64,000 bases of DNA, from positions 1-64,000 of the forward strand of contig JAGCOF010000038.1 in assembly GCA_017645585.1 (NCBI GenBank). Direction: 5' to 3'. A program made the translations under genes and the position numbers. Position 1 is the first letter of the stretch. Each line of letters opens with the position of its first letter. This document shows, in pieces, positions 59,516 through 64,000 of the stretch. This DNA comes from Bacteroidales bacterium (GTDB lineage Bacteria; Bacteroidota; Bacteroidia; Bacteroidales; P3). The notes below the pieces were generated by a model, which did not search any database, was not told the origin of the DNA, and saw only the letters and a list, made by a program, of their open reading frames with translations.

Positions 59516-60679
59516 TTATTTCAATGTTTCTATTATTGCTGCAACATCTGCTTCATCAAGGTTAAACCATTCTCCACGAAGACGCTGTTGGCTATAGGTG
59601 GTGTGCAAGGCAGATTCTATTGATTCTGCTATCTTGCGTGTTGGAAATTTCTTGCATGCAATCATTTCTATCGTGGGTTTCTCGCTTTGCAAGGTACGTT
59701 CTCTGTATTCTGGAGTGTTGGAGATACCAATTTTATGATAGCCATTAGATGTGTCTTTCATTAGATAGACATAGCACCAATTAACTTTGAATTCTGTTGG
59801 TTTCTCTGTTATTGAGCGTTGTGGGAATTTGTAATTTGGTACCAGTCTATTTAATGCATCTAAATAACATCTTACATTTATTGATATTTCCTCGAGTACT
59901 TGATAACTTAGAAGGTATAGAGATAGAACGGGTGTAGTCTTGGCAGGTAATCGATTGTTAAAATAAGTAATCCTATAAGAAACAAGTTGGTGATTTAATA
60001 ATAAATCCACGTCTTCCTTATATAAAGTAAAACAGGACTCATACATGAATATGCCCTTTGTTGGTACTTTCTGTATAGGATAGTCTATTATTTGGTTATT
60101 ATCAAAGAGTAGTGAAATACAGTCTCCTTTTCTTAATTTCTCATCCGTTTTGAAAACAAAAACCGAGTGGTCGTTAACAAAATCCAAATGGAATAGGCAG
60201 TCATCATCCGAATAAATCGCTCGGATATTCTCCCATTTTATTGTATTAGTATTTGTATATGGATCAGTTTCTATTTTTGCTCCTTCGGTCTGGTAGTGAT
60301 ATAGGAAAAGCTCTGAAATGCTTTGAAAAACAAATGCCAACCTTTGAAGATCGTTTATGTATATTTTGGGTTCTGTCGAGTCCCAATACATTGCTCCATC
60401 AACTCCATTATATAATAGTTCTTCTTCCGTAATATACAAGTATCCCTCACAGGGAGCTAATAATTTGAAGCTATACGTTTCAGATACTTCATAAGAAGAA
60501 AAAAGTCGCTCTCTTATTTCTCGGATGGTATATGTGACTTCAGCCAAGACTTGGTTCATATGTACATAAGAAGCATTCCGAACCATCCATTCTATCTTTA
60601 GATAGTCAAGATTGTCTAGTTGCAGCAACAAGTCCTGCTCCTGTTTATTATGTACATACTTTAAAGCAATGCTATCCAT
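59516..60679 (-). CDS. Protein with C-terminal GIY-YIG (T5orf172/MUG113-like) domain
   Basis: 387 residues. The last ~90 residues form a GIY-YIG-type nuclease domain: CYVYLMKDTSNGYHKIGISN (the GIY and YIG strands appear as VYLMKD and KIGIS), then ERTLQSEKPTIEMIACKKFP, AESIESALHTTY and RGEWFNL. The first ~290 residues are mixed alpha/beta with no domain I recognise; they begin with a helix-rich region. It precedes the AAA ATPase on the same strand, 93 bases away, and may belong with it. AT-rich. Confidence 0.8.
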   Translation of the reverse strand: MDSIALKYVHNKQEQDLLLQLDNLDYLKIEWMVRNASYVHMNQVLAEVTYTIREIRERLFSSYEVSETYSFKLLAPCEGYLYITEEELLYNGVDGAMYWDSTEPKIYINDLQRLAFVFQSISELFLYHYQTEGAKIETDPYTNTNTIKWENIRAIYSDDDCLFHLDFVNDHSVFVFKTDEKLRKGDCISLLFDNNQIIDYPIQKVPTKGIFMYESCFTLYKEDVDLLLNHQLVSYRITYFNNRLPAKTTPVLSLYLLSYQVLEEISINVRCYLDALNRLVPNYKFPQRSITEKPTEFKVNWCYVYLMKDTSNGYHKIGISNTPEYRERTLQSEKPTIEMIACKKFPTRKIAESIESALHTTYSQQRLRGEWFNLDEADVAAIIETLK

Positions 60680-60697
60680 TCCTTCTTTAATCTTTAG

Positions 60698-60729
60698 AAG
60701 TCTGGAAGGCCTCTCGACCTTCCAGACTT
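60698..60729. other. Perfect 12-bp inverted repeat
   Basis: AAGTCTGGAAGG (60698-60709) pairs with CCTTCCAGACTT (60718-60729) around an 8-base loop, 18 bases upstream of the GIY-YIG gene's start codon. It could be a leader hairpin or the end of an upstream transcript. Confidence 0.6.
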
Positions 60730-60744
60730 GGGGTGGAGAATATT

Positions 60745-60845
60745 ACATCTCCGAGAGTTTCTTTCTTATTCTCCGCTCCCGATGGTCGCTATCGAAAGTC
60801 CACTGGACTTTCTTCACATTCGTAGCGCAGTTATAAGAAAGGTTC
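60745..60845 (-). pseudogene. Gene-tail remnant, copy 3, with palindromic insertion
   Basis: On the minus strand CTGCGCTACGA is followed by ~48 unrelated bases, including the hairpin GAAAGTCCAGTGGACTTTC, then GAATAAGAAAGAAACTCTCG and GAGATGTAA. The outer pieces match the intact tail at 54087-54148 (LRYE...YKKLSEM), so this copy was split by an insertion. Confidence 0.55.
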
Positions 60846-60854
60846 TCCATATAA

Positions 60855-61214
60855 TTAGATTTCAGAAAGTTTTTTATAACCTTCATACCTAATCTTGGCA
60901 TTGCGCTCGGTGGCGACGAAGAGTTCTTCGGCCTCCTGGGGGCACCCCGAAGGGGAACCGAACACCTTATTATCAAAATTAAATGCAGTGAGGAAGGTCT
61001 TTTCTCTACCTTCTCCCCAGGAGCATTCTTCGGCGCCGAGGTGTGGGTGGGCAAACTGCGCATTGAGACTAGAAAAAGCTTTCATCTTTCCATCCTCAAC
61101 ATGCGAGGTGCACCGACGGCGTAGCCGACGGTATAGTCCTGCATCGGCGACAGCAGAGGACGACCCCAGCGGGGACCCTTCTTTTTGCCATTCATTATAA
61201 GACACTATTCCCAT
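60855..61214 (-). pseudogene. Decayed gene with repeated tail (copy 2) and palindromic inserts
   Basis: A 119-codon frame that reads as a patchwork: a head (GIVSYNEWQKEG), a stretch over GC-rich palindromes (CCCCAGCGGGG- and GACGGCGTAGCCGAC-type, ~61105-61165), a body (SSLNAQFAHPHLGAEECSWG, GREKTFLTAFNFDN), another palindrome (CACCCCGAAGGGG, ~60943-60957), and the shared tail RNAKIRYEGYKKLSEI. The body might come from a larger enzyme that I cannot identify. Whether it is translated is unknown. Confidence 0.5.
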
Positions 61215-61223
61215 TCCTATTTG

Positions 61224-61319
61224 ATAACGCCATTTTTATAAATCGATATTCCGCTTTCAATAACGCCATTTTTTGATTAAACCAATTTATAAATTCCTTA
61301 TTGATAACGCCATTTTTTA
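61224..61319. repeat. Three spaced ATAACGCCATTTTT repeats
   Basis: Copies start at 61224, 61260 and 61304, spaced 36 and 44 bases. On the minus strand each is AAAAATGGCGTTAT, which contains an ATG. They lie upstream of the decayed gene at 60855-61214. Confidence 0.65.
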
Positions 61320-61441
61320 TGAAATATTGCCCGCAGGGCTACCTATTTTTTGTTAGGAGTAAGAGTCCAACTGCATATTATTGAATGACGAGGGAAACAT
61401 GGCTCGCAGATATAAAAAAGGAGAAACAAATTTGTTCCTCC

Positions 61442-61807
61442 TCAAAGTATATCAACTTTGATATAATTGGGCGGGCGGCGTTGCTCGTCCCAAGTAAACA
61501 ACTCTCTTATTCGGAGAATTGTACCCAGCCGCCCTACTTGTAACACCAGGCCAAAGACCGATATTACTTGGGTTACTTTATCTTTCTTCGAGGTTGTTTT
61601 TTTCGACTTTCTCATATCAATTATTTTTTTGATGATTTGAAATACGGTATCTGCTAAGAACATTGTAAACAATATGGTTACAAAGACAGGAGGTACGGCA
61701 ACTCCGAGTAATTGAGTAAAATATACCAAAGGACTCGCACAAAATATGTAACATAAAAACGTCATGAGATTGCTTTTATTGTGTACCAGTGTAAATAAAA
61801 AAAACAT
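61442..61807 (-). CDS. Small membrane protein, hypothetical
   Basis: 121 residues with two hydrophobic helices (~15-35, MTFLCYIFCASPLVYFTQLLG; ~36-58, VPPVFVTILFTMFLADTVFQII). A basic stretch (RKSKKTTSKKDK) and an amphipathic tail follow. Nothing recognisable. It faces away from the NACHT gene at 61934, sharing the 126-base gap as a divergent promoter region, so it might be linked to that system. Confidence 0.5.
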   Translation of the reverse strand: MFFLFTLVHNKSNLMTFLCYIFCASPLVYFTQLLGVAVPPVFVTILFTMFLADTVFQIIKKIIDMRKSKKTTSKKDKVTQVISVFGLVLQVGRLGTILRIRELFTWDEQRRPPNYIKVDIL

Positions 61808-61933
61808 GATTTTTTTTCACCAGGCTGGACCGTCTCTTTTCTAGGAATGATTCTCATTATCACAAGAATAATTTACTTTTCAATATAATAAAAGAAGATT
61901 TGTGGCGTTATTTTTATATTATTATTTTGCGAT

Positions 61934-64000
61934 ATGAAAAACAGAGAAGAAAAACTAGTGCAAATAAAAAGTATTGCTCCAGAAACCGCAATACATAGTC
62001 TTCTTGAGGAATTATTGAATGAGATGGGATTCTCCGATGTGCATATTACACATGAAAAAGGCGGCAAGAGCGAGGATGGGAAAGATCTCATTTGTTCATA
62101 TACGAATTCAATTGTCGATACGAAAGAATGGTGGGCGTTTGTCGTAAAAGCAGGCGTGATTAAGGGCAATTCGACACAAGTACAGGAGATTATTGCTCAG
62201 ACAAACGAATGTTTTACATTGCCATATGAAAATGTAATCAATGGTCTCCGTGTCAATATCAGCAAAGTGGTAATAGTTACAAATGATCATTTTTCCAATG
62301 AAGCGGAACGCAAAATTAGGACAGCCCCCAATATCCAAAAAGCAAACATTGATTTTTGGGATGCTGAAAAATTGGTCAAATTCATTGATGAAAAATATCC
62401 ACAGTATTGGTTAAAAGGAAGTAGAACATATAAAAAGTATATTGACGCATTCTCCAAACTAATAGAAACCGACAGCTTTTCAAAATCACTAGGTGTTAGT
62501 GATAAGAAAATGAAACGATTGTTAGATTGTGCGATTGAACCCAAAATTTTGGAAAGAGTCGAGTTAGATGATGGATCATTTCAATGGAAAGCGAGAAAGA
62601 CAAATTCTATAGTAAGACTTGAAGATAATACAATCATTATTGGGGAACCTGGATCTGGAAAATCCACATTGTTCAAGACATTATCAAAAGATATTATTGA
62701 GCAAAATTCTTTGAGGAATGATGCCGAATTTTACCCTATAATAATTAACTTTAATTCATTAAAGAGTGCCAAATACAATTTGGTCAATGCTGTAAGGGAG
62801 TATTTTTCTTCAGACTGGAATCGAGATTTGTTGATAGATGGAGAGGAAATCATAAAACAGGGTAACTGTGTTATCTTTATTGATGCTTTAGATGAGCTCC
62901 CGCAAGTGTCCGACAAAGAGAAAGCTTTAAGGGCTATAAACGATTTTCATAGCATTTACCCTGAAATAAAAATTATTTGTTCCTCCAGACCTTCAGAATA
63001 TCTATTTTATAATTGTACAAACTTAGGATTTAAGTATCACGAAATATCCCGTTTAGATAGAGGACAGATTCAGAACTTTATCAATTCATATTTTGCAGAT
63101 AATATCGTAAAATCAAAACGTCTTCTTAAATCTCTTAAAGAAACAGATATCCTAAACAAACTACCTCAAACACCACTTACGGTTGCACTAATCACTGTAA
63201 TATTTGATGAAAAAGAGGTGGAAATACCTGCTACCATTACTGATTTGTACAGACAGTTCGTTGATTTACTCATAGGGAAATATACACCGGAAAACACACT
63301 TGATATTATTGAGGTTGGCGCAAAGCACAGGCTTTTATGCTATCTGGCGAAAAAACTACATGTTGAACGCAAACAAAGTATTAGCACCGCAGATTTTCAA
63401 AAACTCATTGTGGACTATTCTACAGAAAGAGGGCAAATAATGGATGCGTCAAAGATAGCTGAAGATATTATTTCAAATACAGGTTTGCTTTTTATTAACG
63501 AAACTGGAGAGATCCAATTCAAACATTTGTCATTCCAAGAATATTTTACCGCATACGAAATATTCCATCACAATCAGGCAGAACGTTCTTTATTTGTGGA
63601 TCAATTCAACAACTTATGGTGGCAGAATGTTGCCATTTTCTACGCTGGCATGACAAAAGATGCTCCAGACCTTCTAACTGAAATAATGGAGAAAAGCAAG
63701 CCCAAATGTTTTAATGAGTATATCTCAAATACTGCTGGTATTGGTAAATTATTGCAAGCACTCTATAATACCCCCATCGAAAACAGACAAAGTGGGGTTG
63801 CTCGGGGGCTTGACAATATTGAAGAAGCCATTGAATCAATACTACAAAGTAAAGAAAAGAACATGGATGTATGGCGTAATTTTTCAAAATATGGATTAAT
63901 GCAGATTATTGGCTCTTGGTTCACGATGAGTTATTGGTCAATCACCTTGGTGGAACCTCTAAAAAGATTATTTGACGAAAGAATTATTCAGATTGGTGAT
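61934..64000 (+). CDS. NACHT NTPase with N-terminal restriction-endonuclease-like domain (partial)
   Basis: 689 codons are visible and the frame is open at the window edge. Residues ~1-80 resemble a PD-(D/E)XK/Mrr-like domain: LLEELLNEMGFSDVHITHEKGG, D51 in DGKDLI, K72 in WAFVVKAG; the usual E/Q two residues before the Lys is Val. NACHT follows: Walker A GEPGSGKSTLF (~237), Walker B CVIFIDALDELP (~311-321), CSSRPSEYL, and FKHLSFQEYFTAYEI (~525-539). Beyond ~560 a helical, probably sensor, region begins. NLR-like bacterial NACHT proteins are known anti-phage sensors, which fits the island setting. The start ATG is preceded by AT-rich sequence with a weak -7 match. Confidence 0.85.
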   Translation, partial: MKNREEKLVQIKSIAPETAIHSLLEELLNEMGFSDVHITHEKGGKSEDGKDLICSYTNSIVDTKEWWAFVVKAGVIKGNSTQVQEIIAQTNECFTLPYENVINGLRVNISKVVIVTNDHFSNEAERKIRTAPNIQKANIDFWDAEKLVKFIDEKYPQYWLKGSRTYKKYIDAFSKLIETDSFSKSLGVSDKKMKRLLDCAIEPKILERVELDDGSFQWKARKTNSIVRLEDNTIIIGEPGSGKSTLFKTLSKDIIEQNSLRNDAEFYPIIINFNSLKSAKYNLVNAVREYFSSDWNRDLLIDGEEIIKQGNCVIFIDALDELPQVSDKEKALRAINDFHSIYPEIKIICSSRPSEYLFYNCTNLGFKYHEISRLDRGQIQNFINSYFADNIVKSKRLLKSLKETDILNKLPQTPLTVALITVIFDEKEVEIPATITDLYRQFVDLLIGKYTPENTLDIIEVGAKHRLLCYLAKKLHVERKQSISTADFQKLIVDYSTERGQIMDASKIAEDIISNTGLLFINETGEIQFKHLSFQEYFTAYEIFHHNQAERSLFVDQFNNLWWQNVAIFYAGMTKDAPDLLTEIMEKSKPKCFNEYISNTAGIGKLLQALYNTPIENRQSGVARGLDNIEEAIESILQSKEKNMDVWRNFSKYGLMQIIGSWFTMSYWSITLVEPLKRLFDERIIQIGD

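Noticed and set aside
61808..61933. A consensus promoter for the NACHT gene
   Set aside because: The best -7 match (TTATTTTG near 61930) would leave almost no leader and lacks a -33 box, so no promoter is annotated.
1..64000. Transposases, integrases, phage structural genes, rRNA
   Set aside because: None recognised on either strand; the island at 53-64 kb is called from composition and gene content only, not from mobility genes.

Overview
The window is a high-GC stretch of a Bacteroidota chromosome, most likely order Bacteroidales. Several things point there: repeated promoters of the form TTTG-N18-20-TAnnTTTG with almost no Shine-Dalgarno signals, two proteins with type IX secretion (T9SS) sorting domains, a FeoA-FeoB fusion with a small Cys-rich partner, and DUF6266 and DUF4954 proteins. 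I cannot fix the genus. There is no rRNA, recognisable transposase or CRISPR array.

Layout. 1-5 kb: 3' end of asnS, then a coupled operon (unknown protein, ribD, GH29 fucosidase) and a YigZ protein. 5-9 kb: secreted C69 peptidase, a TonB remnant, fabD. 8.6-15.7 kb: a minus-strand run with stop/start overlaps (OmpA/PD40 protein, sirtuin, membrane protein, Big_5 lipoprotein, flippase, radical SAM protein, Cys-motif membrane protein). 16-19 kb: a membrane protein/HTH pair and ackA. 19.7-22.5 kb: a two-gene BcgI-like type IIB restriction-modification system. 22.8-33.7 kb: a DUF6266 gene that lost its stop, then a nine-gene minus-strand operon read from pth through coaX, an outer-membrane protein, a TPR protein, lptC and lpxD to two SGNH hydrolases and an MBOAT acyltransferase. 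The last three look like an O-acetylation module attached to an envelope operon. 34-46 kb: a giant T9SS cargo protein, zapB-like/zapA, a probable 6S RNA, rny-lgt-gpmA, three tRNAs, feoAB with its Cys-rich partner, and a CNNM/CBS protein. 46-53 kb: DUF4954 protein, nagB, comM and sod (divergent), a DUF4886 T9SS protein, yraN.

53.4-64 kb is lower in GC and looks like an accessory/defence island. It holds a Rossmann/Myb/PD-(D/E)XK nuclease behind rubrerythrin and lipocalin, an AAA ATPase overlapping a small nuclease-like gene, a GIY-YIG protein, decayed gene fragments with palindromic inserts, and a NACHT NTPase with an N-terminal restriction-endonuclease-like domain that runs off the window.

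The most unusual signal is non-coding. Three intergenic regions (about 7.3-7.6, 33.7-34.0 and 53.0-53.3 kb) carry copies of one element of roughly 290-340 bp. Each has end palindromes containing or related to GTCGTGCACGAC, and an inner block built in a strict 11-bp period: five TCCGACTnnnG-type units, a hairpin, then a conserved tail. A fourth, partial copy lies at 22.6 kb. A second 11-bp family (AGTTATCCCGA-like) lies directly upstream of the promoter of the giant T9SS gene and upstream of nagB. Short repeats also supply the coding sequence of several protein C-termini.
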